Under the pieces are notes generated by a model. That model did no database searches and was not told where the DNA came from. It saw only the letters and a list, made by a program, of their open reading frames with translations. Shown in pieces: positions 1 to 6,120 of a stretch of 16,907 nt of DNA (position 1 is the stretch's first letter; each line of letters opens with the position of its first letter). The DNA is from a bacterium UBA6154 (lineage in GTDB: Bacteria; Actinomycetota; Actinomycetes; S36-B12), in contig DIUQ01000010.1 in NCBI GenBank assembly GCA_002422375.1, positions 6,784 through 23,690 of the forward strand, read 5' to 3'. Made by a program: the position numbers and the translations under genes.

Positions 1-10
1 AGGAGACCTC

Positions 11-694
11 GTGAGCGTTCCTTACTACGTATCTCCTGAACAAATAATTGCTGACAAAGCAGAGTTTGCCGCCAAGGGAATCAAGCGTGGCCGATCAGTA
101 ATTGTCATGAGCCTTGAGCCTGGCGTGTTATTCGTCGCTGATAATCCATCAAGAGCACTACATAAAATCGGTGAAATATACGACCGAATCGGTTTTGCTG
201 CCGTTGGAAAATACAACGAATTCGAGAATTTACGAATTGCTGGAGTGCGACTCGCAGATCTTCGAGGTTTTTCTTATGATCGTTCCGATGTCACCGTGAG
301 AACAATTGCCAATGCATACGCTCAGACACTCGGCAATATTTTTATTGAGGCCGCAAAACCCTATGAAGTAGAAATAGCAGTCGCTGAAGCTGGAACTGAA
401 CAAGGTGAGGATCAGCTATACCGGATTTCCTTTGATGGTTCTGTTCATGACGAATCAGGATTCATTTGCATGGGCGGGGAGGCAGAATCCTTGACCGACC
501 ATGTTCGCGAGCATTTCCGGAGCGGAATGGATCTACCTGAAGCATTGCACCTTGCCACGACAAGCCTTCGACCAGATATCACTGACGCTGATATTCAGGG
601 TGCTGACCTAGAAGTGGCCATACTGGATCGTCGGAAGGCTCGACGATTGTTTCGGCGCTTAAGCGCACAAGAACTTACTCAGGGCCTCCGCTAA
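11..694 (+). CDS. prcA: Proteasome alpha subunit PrcA
   Basis: Alpha subunit of the bacterial 20S proteasome. Seven-membered alpha rings cap the catalytic beta rings and gate entry of Pup-tagged proteins delivered by the Mpa/ARC ATPase. The 227-residue product matches actinobacterial PrcA along its length as I recall it: the N-terminal YYVSPEQ segment, the [21 protein letters not shown] region (residues about 39-59), GKYNEF, YDRSDVT and YAQTLG, and an alpha-type fold without the catalytic N-terminal Thr of beta subunits. It is somewhat shorter than the mycobacterial protein (about 248), missing mainly the C-terminal tail. GTG start, chosen because an AGGAG Shine-Dalgarno at 1-5 sits 5 bases upstream. 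It ends 4 bases before pafA, so the two are probably co-transcribed; prcB is expected immediately upstream, beyond the window edge. Confidence 0.96.
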   Translation: MSVPYYVSPEQIIADKAEFAAKGIKRGRSVIVMSLEPGVLFVADNPSRALHKIGEIYDRIGFAAVGKYNEFENLRIAGVRLADLRGFSYDRSDVTVRTIANAYAQTLGNIFIEAAKPYEVEIAVAEAGTEQGEDQLYRISFDGSVHDESGFICMGGEAESLTDHVREHFRSGMDLPEALHLATTSLRPDITDADIQGADLEVAILDRRKARRLFRRLSAQELTQGLR

Positions 695-698
695 CCCG

Positions 699-2060
699 AT
701 GGAGCGCCGTATTTTTGGTATCGAGACTGAATACGGTGTTACCTGCACATTCAAGGGGCAGCGGCGACTCAGCCCCGATGAAGTTGCTCGCTATCTCTTC
801 CGTCGTGTCGTGAGCTGGGGACGAAGTAGCAATGTATTTCTCAAGAACGGATCCAGGCTGTATTTAGATGTCGGGTCGCATCCTGAGTATGCCACTGCGG
901 AGTGCGATCAGGTTTCTGATTTGTTGGCACAGGACCGCGCAGGGGAGCGGATCCTGGAGGGACTCAGTATTGAGGCTGAGGAGCGCCTTGAGCACGAGGG
1001 GATACACGGCGAGGTCTACCTGTTTAAGAACAACACGGATTCAGCGGGCAACTCCTATGGGTGCCACGAAAATTACCTCGTAGATCGACACACGGATTTC
1101 TCACATATTGCCGCAGTGTTCATACCTTTCCTGATTAGCCGCCAAATCATCTCTGGTGCAGGGAAAGTGATTCAGACTCCCCGAGGCGCAAGCTATGCCA
1201 TCAGCCAACGAGCTGACCACATGTGGGAAGGGGTCTCGAGCGCGACAACGAGGTCTCGCCCGATAATCAACACGCGAGATGAACCGCATGCTGATGCAGA
1301 TCTATATCGTCGTCTGCACGTGATCGTCGGGGATAGCAACATGAGTGAAACCACGACGGCACTCAAGGTGATCAGTGCGCACTTGGTGCTGCGAATGATC
1401 GAAGAAGGAGTCGTCTTTCGGGACATGTCTCTGGCGAATCCCATCAGGGCAATCCGAGAGATCAGTCATGACACGACTGGAACACGTACAGTCAAATTGG
1501 CCAATGGACGCGAGCTGTCCGCTTTAGAAATTCAAAGTGAATACTTCGACAAGGTAATGGATTTCGTTCAGCGTCGAGAGATTTCAGACCCAATAACCCT
1601 GAAGTCCCTCGATCTCTGGGAGAGAACCCTCAAAGCGGTCGATTCACAAGATTTCAATTCCGTCGACCGTGAAATTGACTGGATCATCAAGTGGAAGCTG
1701 CTCGCGAGATACATGGACAAGCACGACATTGATCTTTCCAGCGCACGGATAGCCCAAATTGACCTAGCCTACCACGACATAAACCGCCGGCGCGGTTTGT
1801 TTTATCTCTTAGAACGCAATAATGCCGTAGAATCCCTCGTGTCTGAGCACGCCATTCGCCTTGCTGAAGACAGCGCTCCGCAGACGACCCGCGCCAAGTT
1901 GCGCGGTGACTTCATCTCGCGGGCCCAGGAGCGGGGGAGGGATTACACCGTCGATTGGGTTCATCTGAAGTTAAATGACCAAGGTCAACGGACTCTTCTG
2001 CTCAAGGATCCATTCCAACACACCGACGAACGTGTTGAGCGCTTGATTGCGAGTCTCTAG
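699..2060 (+). CDS. pafA: Pup--protein ligase PafA
   Basis: Proteasome accessory factor A. It phosphorylates the C-terminal Glu of Pup with ATP and joins it to lysine side chains of target proteins, marking them for the proteasome. The 453-residue protein matches the family's usual length (about 452 in mycobacteria). Visible signatures are the N-terminal GIETEYG motif with metal-binding Glu9, the [13 protein letters not shown] segment with the catalytic-base Asp57, [21 protein letters not shown], the [21 protein letters not shown] stretch and the C-terminal [11 protein letters not shown]. It carries the PafA-type rather than Dop-type N-terminus (no Dop loop insertion seen). ATG starts 4 bases after the prcA stop with no strong Shine-Dalgarno, suggesting translation coupled to prcA. 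Direct prcA-pafA adjacency is tighter than in M. tuberculosis, where other genes lie between them. Confidence 0.97.
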   Translation: MERRIFGIETEYGVTCTFKGQRRLSPDEVARYLFRRVVSWGRSSNVFLKNGSRLYLDVGSHPEYATAECDQVSDLLAQDRAGERILEGLSIEAEERLEHEGIHGEVYLFKNNTDSAGNSYGCHENYLVDRHTDFSHIAAVFIPFLISRQIISGAGKVIQTPRGASYAISQRADHMWEGVSSATTRSRPIINTRDEPHADADLYRRLHVIVGDSNMSETTTALKVISAHLVLRMIEEGVVFRDMSLANPIRAIREISHDTTGTRTVKLANGRELSALEIQSEYFDKVMDFVQRREISDPITLKSLDLWERTLKAVDSQDFNSVDREIDWIIKWKLLARYMDKHDIDLSSARIAQIDLAYHDINRRRGLFYLLERNNAVESLVSEHAIRLAEDSAPQTTRAKLRGDFISRAQERGRDYTVDWVHLKLNDQGQRTLLLKDPFQHTDERVERLIASL

Positions 2061-2061
2061 G

Positions 2062-2067
2062 TAGGCT
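2062..2067 (+). promoter_or_regulatory. Candidate -10 element for leaderless FKBP lipoprotein mRNA
   Basis: TAGGCT fits the actinobacterial -10 consensus TAnnnT and ends exactly 6 bases before the GTG at 2074, so transcription would start on the first base of the start codon. It lies one base after the pafA stop. No clear -35 is seen at the usual distance. The internal AGG could instead be read as a weak Shine-Dalgarno. Inference from position and recurrence in this window. Confidence 0.5.
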
Positions 2068-2073
2068 TTGGGT

Positions 2074-2634
2074 GTGAAAAAGACATCCCTTGCCATGTTG
2101 TTCAGCACTTCATTGTTGTTAGTGGGCTGTTCCACATCCAGCGAAGAATCAACCCCAGCGGTGGGGGAATATTTGGTCAATGATTGTGCGGTTGTGGCTG
2201 CTCCGGTAGTGACAGACGCAGCTCCGGAAGGGCTCAGCATTGATGGGCTAATAATTGGTGGGTCGGAGATCCCTATTATTAGTGTGGGTCCTGACTCAGC
2301 ACCTGCCACCGAATTGGTGGTGAGTGATTTAACACCAGGAAACGGGGAGAGCGTAGCTCTGGGAAACACAATTACTGTGAATTATTGCGGTGTTGGTCAA
2401 ATAACGGGTGCTATTTTTGACTCGTCGTGGGCTCGCGGCGAGGCGGCGACGTTCCAATTGTCACCGGGTGCCTTAATTGAAGGCTGGACCCAAGGCGTGC
2501 CGGGCATGCAAATCGGCGAACGCCGTCTTCTCGAGATTCCCGGAGAACTGGGATACGGCTCGACGCCACCCCCCGGAATCGAACCCAATGAGACACTGAT
2601 TTTTATTGTCGAGCTCATGTCGATCGACGGATAG
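2074..2634 (+). CDS. FKBP-type peptidyl-prolyl isomerase, predicted lipoprotein
   Basis: Catalyses cis-trans isomerisation of peptidyl-proline bonds, here probably on the outer face of the membrane as a folding helper. The 186-residue product begins with KK and a hydrophobic stretch ending in a lipobox LVGC, giving a lipidated Cys19. A Ser/Glu-rich linker and an unassigned region to about residue 78 follow. One FKBP domain (about 79-186) shows VNY (Tyr104), FDSSW (Phe115, Asp116), LIEGW, PGELGYG and a closing IFIVEL strand, matching pocket positions of the family. I chose GTG 2074 over TTG 2068 because it puts the basic residues at the N-terminus and sits 6 bases after TAGGCT. It probably depends on the prolipoprotein pathway, whose last enzyme Lnt is encoded at 13726. 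Its neighbour at 2647 is a paralogue without a signal peptide. Confidence 0.9.
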   Translation: MKKTSLAMLFSTSLLLVGCSTSSEESTPAVGEYLVNDCAVVAAPVVTDAAPEGLSIDGLIIGGSEIPIISVGPDSAPATELVVSDLTPGNGESVALGNTITVNYCGVGQITGAIFDSSWARGEAATFQLSPGALIEGWTQGVPGMQIGERRLLEIPGELGYGSTPPPGIEPNETLIFIVELMSIDG

Positions 2635-2640
2635 TAGGCT
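2635..2640 (+). promoter_or_regulatory. Candidate -10 element for leaderless cytoplasmic FKBP mRNA
   Basis: A second TAGGCT, identical to the one before the first FKBP gene, directly abuts the stop codon of that gene and ends 6 bases before the ATG at 2647. The identical hexamer and spacing suggest a promoter giving a leaderless transcript. A weak AGG-type ribosome site cannot be excluded. No -35 hexamer is evident. Confidence 0.5.
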
Positions 2641-2646
2641 ACGAAG

Positions 2647-3012
2647 ATGTCTGATTTAACAAAGCCTGAAATTGAATTTATTGATGGCCCAGCGCCTACC
2701 GAGTTGGTTATTACTGACCTCATAGTGGGGGAGGGTGCGGAGGCGCAGCCCGGATCTCAGGTTGAGGTCCATTATGTGGGTGTTGATTTTGAGACGGGTG
2801 AGCAGTTTGATGCATCCTGGGATCGCGGCGAAAGCATAGAGTTCCCATTGCAGGGACTCATTGCCGGATGGCAAGAAGGTATTCCCGGAATGAGAGTCGG
2901 CGGTAGACGCCAACTTGTCATTCCACCGGCATTAGCTTATGGAGAGTCCGGCGGTCACCGGCTATCTGGCAGAACCCTGGTTTTCATTATCGATTTGCTC
3001 GGCACTCACTAG
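2647..3012 (+). CDS. FKBP-type peptidyl-prolyl isomerase, cytoplasmic
   Basis: Single-domain FKBP prolyl isomerase of 121 residues, close to minimal FKBP12 size, with no signal peptide or membrane segment, so cytoplasmic. After a short leader, PTELVITDL mirrors the ATELVVSDL of the preceding lipoprotein FKBP. The domain shows VHYVG (Tyr43), QFDASWDRG (Phe54, Asp55), LIAGWQEGIPGM (Trp75) and PPALAYGE (Tyr98), ending in FIIDLLG. Next to the preceding gene it forms a tandem pair, one exported and one cytoplasmic, between pafA and pafB; from memory, FKBP genes occupy the same place in Streptomyces. ATG at 2647 follows the upstream stop by 12 bases. The physiological substrate cannot be told from sequence. 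Confidence 0.92.
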   Translation: MSDLTKPEIEFIDGPAPTELVITDLIVGEGAEAQPGSQVEVHYVGVDFETGEQFDASWDRGESIEFPLQGLIAGWQEGIPGMRVGGRRQLVIPPALAYGESGGHRLSGRTLVFIIDLLGTH

Positions 3013-3053
3013 CCGTCCTCGATTCGCCACCGAAACACGATCGGAGGACATAC

Positions 3054-3998
3054 ATGAATCGCGGAAAGACAGAAAGATTATTGAATCTCGTTTTCGCCAT
3101 GATGGCTGCCGGTCGTGCAATTAGCCGGGAAGAAATCCGTCAAGCGGTAGCCGGGTATGACACTGATTCGTCTGATGAAGCATTCGAGAGGATGTTTGAA
3201 CGCGATAAAGACGAATTACGTTCTATGGGAATCCCCATCGAAACGGTGTCAAACGCCTTCGAGGAAGTATTGGGTTACCGCATCAGTCACGACTCATATG
3301 GCCTCATCAATCTGGATGTAACTGCTCGGGAGCTCGAGCTACTCAGTATCGCTAGTTCCGTATGGGACCACGCCACATTGAGTGCAGCCGCCAACACTGC
3401 CTTATGGAAAATTGAGTCGCACTCCGCCATGCATGCTGGAGAGAGCCCACTCACTGGCATTTCACGCATTCGAGGCTCACAAGCTGCACTTGTGCCGCTG
3501 ATCAACGCTGCTAGAGAACAGAAAGTCGTTAAATTTTCTTATCGGTCGCAAACTGGTGACGTACAACAGCGCACTGTCGAGCCGTGGCGGGTCATCTGTC
3601 GTCGGGGCAATTGGTACGCCACTGGTTTTGATATCGAGAGGGGAGACCGCAGAACATTCAAGCTGACCCGAATCCGAGGACAAGTCAAAGTAACCTCCTC
3701 TGCAGCGCAGCACACCGAGCCCGAGAACTCCACGGTCGCTATTGACATACCTCGCGACGATCTCTTGGAAACTGCAATCGTTGATATTGCCCCAGGATTC
3801 GGAGCCTCACTGCGAAAGAGAGCCGATTCAGTTCAGTCCATGGAAAACATTGACCGAATTACGGTTTCGGGTCATCCAGATGATCTCCTGTCATGGATAC
3901 TGCCTTCGATTGCGGAAATTGATTCGATTTCACCACCCGACCTGCAAGCACGAGTTGTTGACGCCTTGTGCGAAGTGGAAGGTAACCATGGCAACTGA
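3054..3998 (+). CDS. pafB: WYL-domain transcriptional regulator PafB
   Basis: One half of PafBC, the transcription activator that in mycobacteria drives the LexA/RecA-independent DNA-damage response. The 314-residue protein has an N-terminal winged helix-turn-helix (about 1-60, with ISREEIRQAV and FERMFERDKDELRSMGIPI), a WYL ligand-sensing domain (about 145-215, with VEPWRV, GNWYATGFD and TFKLTRI) and a WCX-like C-terminal region. The eponymous WYL triplet reads WYA (187-189). ATG is supported by a GGAGG Shine-Dalgarno at 3043-3047, 6 bases upstream. No TAnnnT element is seen near this start, so the promoter for pafBC is not obvious in the 41-base gap. It overlaps pafC by 11 bases, which fits production of the two partners in equal amounts. 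Confidence 0.92.
   Translation: MNRGKTERLLNLVFAMMAAGRAISREEIRQAVAGYDTDSSDEAFERMFERDKDELRSMGIPIETVSNAFEEVLGYRISHDSYGLINLDVTARELELLSIASSVWDHATLSAAANTALWKIESHSAMHAGESPLTGISRIRGSQAALVPLINAAREQKVVKFSYRSQTGDVQQRTVEPWRVICRRGNWYATGFDIERGDRRTFKLTRIRGQVKVTSSAAQHTEPENSTVAIDIPRDDLLETAIVDIAPGFGASLRKRADSVQSMENIDRITVSGHPDDLLSWILPSIAEIDSISPPDLQARVVDALCEVEGNHGN
3977..3982 (+). promoter_or_regulatory. Ribosome binding site that sets the pafC start
   Basis: GGAAGG lies inside the last codons of pafB, 5 bases before ATG 3988. It argues for a pafC start at 3988 rather than the much longer open frame reaching back to 3742, which would overlap pafB by over 250 bases and encode an N-terminus unlike PafC. Confidence 0.7.
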
Positions 3999-4938
3999 CA
4001 ACGCACAGGAACGTCTCCCGCGCTTATTGGCGTTGGTTCCGTGGCTTGCTCAGCGCCCAGGAATTACCTTCACTGAAACGGCGGAGCACTTTGGGGTGTC
4101 TATTGACCAGTTGACAACAGACCTGTACCAACTAGTTGTGTGCGGTCTCCCTGGCTACGGACCTGATCAATTAGTAGATATTGATTTTTATGATTTCGAT
4201 CGTATTTGGGTGACCGATCCACTCACATTATCGACGCCGATGCGCCTCACGCCGGAAGAAATGTCAGCCATGCTCATAGCGCTTCGCATCGTGGCGGAGG
4301 TGCCAGGTACCGACATTTCCGATGAAATTCAAGGACTCATCGCAAAACTTGAGCGAGCTGCAGGTGACAGCATGCCGCGAGGATCCAGCGTGGTTGACAT
4401 CTCAGCAGAACCACCGGAGGACACCGTCACCCTGCTCAATGACGCCTTTTCCCAAGGTGTGAAAATTCGTTTCGACTACTTCTCTGGCTCTGAGCACGTG
4501 AGTAACCGAGTAGTTTCCCCTATTCGTACTTATAGCGTTGACGACTTTCATTATCTTGAGGCTTATTGCGAGCTGGCCGAAGCGGTACGTTCATTCCGTC
4601 TAGATCGAATCCGGAATGCGTATCTCACTTCGGAGACGCGTCGTATGGACTTACCTACATTGTCACAAAGTGGCACGTCGGAACAGATGACTCCTCGGGC
4701 TCTCATTCGATTAACGGAGCAAACGCTATGGCTCGTTGATGAACCCGGCATTGAACCCCACTCTGAGGACCCATTCCTGGTAAGAGTTCCCTTCCTCAGT
4801 GAGGAGTGGTTGATTCGGTGGATTTTGGGCTTTGGGGGCGCTGCCGTGGTCTTGGAACCGCAACATATTGGCACGTCCATTCATCAGATTGCCCGTGATG
4901 CTCGGGTGAAGTTGTCCCAACCAGTCGAACGTGTGTAA
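3988..4938 (+). CDS. pafC: WYL-domain transcriptional regulator PafC
   Basis: Partner of PafB in the PafBC activator of DNA-damage genes. With the start at 3988 the product is 316 residues, close to PafB and to known PafC proteins. It has an N-terminal helix-turn-helix (about 8-60; ITFTETAEHFGVSIDQLTTDL), a linker with RLTPEEMSAMLIALRIV, a WYL domain (about 143-215) in which the triplet appears as HYL at 188-190 followed by SFRLDRI, and a C-terminal WCX-like region with EEWLIRWILGFGGAAVVLEP. Translation is coupled to pafB through an 11-base overlap and a Shine-Dalgarno within pafB. After the stop come 54 bases containing a small hairpin, then tatA. Confidence 0.92.
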   Translation: MATDNAQERLPRLLALVPWLAQRPGITFTETAEHFGVSIDQLTTDLYQLVVCGLPGYGPDQLVDIDFYDFDRIWVTDPLTLSTPMRLTPEEMSAMLIALRIVAEVPGTDISDEIQGLIAKLERAAGDSMPRGSSVVDISAEPPEDTVTLLNDAFSQGVKIRFDYFSGSEHVSNRVVSPIRTYSVDDFHYLEAYCELAEAVRSFRLDRIRNAYLTSETRRMDLPTLSQSGTSEQMTPRALIRLTEQTLWLVDEPGIEPHSEDPFLVRVPFLSEEWLIRWILGFGGAAVVLEPQHIGTSIHQIARDARVKLSQPVERV

Positions 4939-4948
4939 GAATGGGCTA

Positions 4949-4964
4949 ACTGCCGTTGGGCAGT
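4949..4964. other. Short inverted repeat between pafC and tatA
   Basis: ACTGCC and GGCAGT flank a GTTG loop, a perfect 6-bp stem in the 54-base gap. There is no T-run after it, so it is at most a weak or attenuating structure. It could also be a protein-binding half-site pair or chance. Confidence 0.3.
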
Positions 4965-4992
4965 CATTAGTGGCGAGGCGAGCGAGGTAGGC

Positions 4993-5253
4993 GTGTTCAG
5001 TAATCTGAAGGGCTGGGAATGGCTCATCATTGTGGCATTGATTTTGCTACTTTTTGGTGCAAAACGACTCCCCGACGCGGCGCGTGGCCTCGGACGTTCA
5101 CTGCGGATATTCAAAGCGGAGACAAAAGGTTTGGCTGACTCGTCAGACACTAAGGGCGCCGACGAACTAGCGGCTGCTGAGGAGAAGAAGGCCGTATCTT
5201 CAGGGGAGAGCGTCACTCGCGCTGCAGAGAGCCCCGAATCCGAAGAGCGGTAG
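4993..5253 (+). CDS. tatA: Sec-independent protein translocase subunit TatA
   Basis: Pore-forming or membrane-weakening subunit of the twin-arginine pathway, which exports folded proteins. The 86-residue product has the standard plan: a short N-terminus, one transmembrane helix (about 8-21, [14 protein letters not shown]), the [21 protein letters not shown] hinge and amphipathic helix with the conserved Phe-Gly, and a charged disordered tail. The helix and hinge fit TatA better than TatB, which usually has a longer tail and a conserved Glu before the membrane helix. GTG start with GAGG at 4984-4987 a few bases upstream. It lies 9 bases before tatC, forming the usual actinobacterial tatAC pair. 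Confidence 0.95.
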   Translation: MFSNLKGWEWLIIVALILLLFGAKRLPDAARGLGRSLRIFKAETKGLADSSDTKGADELAAAEEKKAVSSGESVTRAAESPESEER

Positions 5254-5262
5254 TAATCCCCG

Positions 5263-6090
5263 GTGGCAATCCGGGATCGGGAAGGTGCGGTAGCGATGCC
5301 GCTCACCGAGCATCTGAGGGAACTGCGGTCACGCCTGTTCAAGAGCGGTATCGCCATGGCCTTAGGCATGGTGATCGGTTGGATCTATTACGCCCAGATT
5401 TTTGAATGGATTAGTAAACCCTTCACTGATGTCATTGAGCAAGCGCAAAAGAACGGTCAAGAGGTTACCCTTGCTTTAACCGGTGTCGCGGACCCATTTG
5501 TTCTCCAGATCCAAGTCTCTGCTGTCGCAGGACTCGTGCTGAGTGCGCCGGTGTGGTTATATCAATTATGGCGTTTTGTCACTCCGGGCTTACATAGAAA
5601 CGAACGACGCTGGGCGATTGGTTTTGCTGCTGTTGCTACGCCACTATTCGCAGCAGGCATTACCTTGGCTTACACCGTTTTGCCACTTGGGCTAGAGATC
5701 CTGTTGGGTTTTACCCCAGAGAATGTGGAGAATATTGTTTCGGTTGACCGCTATCTGTCCTTCTTCCTGCGAACGATTCTCGTCTTTGGAATCGGCTTTT
5801 TGACACCGTTACTCATTGTTCTCTTGAACTTCGCAGGGGTTCTCTCGGGCAAGAGACTTGTTTCCTGGTGGAGATGGATTATTTTCACCGTTTTCATTTT
5901 CTCTGCAGTGGCTACGCCGACAGGCGATCCCATTAATCTTGCCCTCCTGGCGGGCCCCATCCTCGTACTTGTGCTGATAGCTGTTGGAATTTCACTACTC
6001 AACGACCGTCGGCGCGCTCGAAAGAATCGTGCCGCGGGACTTGATTACTCCTCCTATGGAGACGATGAACTATCACCCTTGGACGACTAA
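5263..6090 (+). CDS. tatC: Sec-independent protein translocase subunit TatC
   Basis: Multi-spanning receptor for twin-arginine signal peptides. The product has about six hydrophobic helices. Conserved features are EHLRELRSRL before helix 1 (Glu20), DPFVLQIQVSAVAGLVLSAP, YQLWRFVTPGL, NERRW (Glu114, equivalent to E. coli Glu103) and ATPTGDPINLALLAGP near the end, followed by a basic then acidic cytoplasmic tail ending SPLDD. The start is uncertain: GTG 5263 gives 275 residues but has no Shine-Dalgarno, while ATG 5296 gives 264 residues and has GGAAGG at 5280-5285 (spacer 10). Family members often carry a short N-terminal extension, so the longer form is listed. Co-transcribed with tatA. Confidence 0.95.
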   Translation: MAIRDREGAVAMPLTEHLRELRSRLFKSGIAMALGMVIGWIYYAQIFEWISKPFTDVIEQAQKNGQEVTLALTGVADPFVLQIQVSAVAGLVLSAPVWLYQLWRFVTPGLHRNERRWAIGFAAVATPLFAAGITLAYTVLPLGLEILLGFTPENVENIVSVDRYLSFFLRTILVFGIGFLTPLLIVLLNFAGVLSGKRLVSWWRWIIFTVFIFSAVATPTGDPINLALLAGPILVLVLIAVGISLLNDRRRARKNRAAGLDYSSYGDDELSPLDD

Positions 6091-6108
6091 CCACGTGATC
6101 TGGTGCTC

Positions 6109-6114
6109 TAGAGT
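6109..6114 (+). promoter_or_regulatory. Candidate -10 element for leaderless helY mRNA
   Basis: TAGAGT matches TAnnnT and ends 6 bases before the helY ATG at 6121. No Shine-Dalgarno precedes that ATG. No convincing -35 is seen. Transcription would start at the A of the ATG. Confidence 0.5.
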
Positions 6115-6120
6115 GCCTCT

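Noticed and set aside
2068..2073. TTG start six bases upstream for the first FKBP lipoprotein
   Set aside because: GTG 2074 gives the basic KK N-terminus expected of a signal peptide and the exact 6-base spacing from TAGGCT; the TTG start adds only two residues and has no support.
1971..2369. Minus-strand open frame of 132 codons opposite pafA and FKBP
   Set aside because: It spans the end of pafA and the start of a well-supported FKBP gene, low-complexity translation, no recognisable motif or ribosome site.
2606..2640. Possible PafBC (RecA-NDp type) promoter: TTGTCG followed by TAGGCT
   Set aside because: The known motif has TTGTC(A/G)GTG about 8 bases before TAnnnT; here the second half differs and the distance is about 20 bases.
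3742..3987. Open reading frame extending pafC upstream into pafB
   Set aside because: The extra 82 residues are an out-of-frame reading of pafB and do not resemble PafC; a Shine-Dalgarno marks ATG 3988.
4884..5369. Minus-strand open frame of 161 codons opposite pafC, tatA and tatC
   Set aside because: Ser/Arg-rich translation typical of an antisense shadow; covers three genes with strong family motifs.
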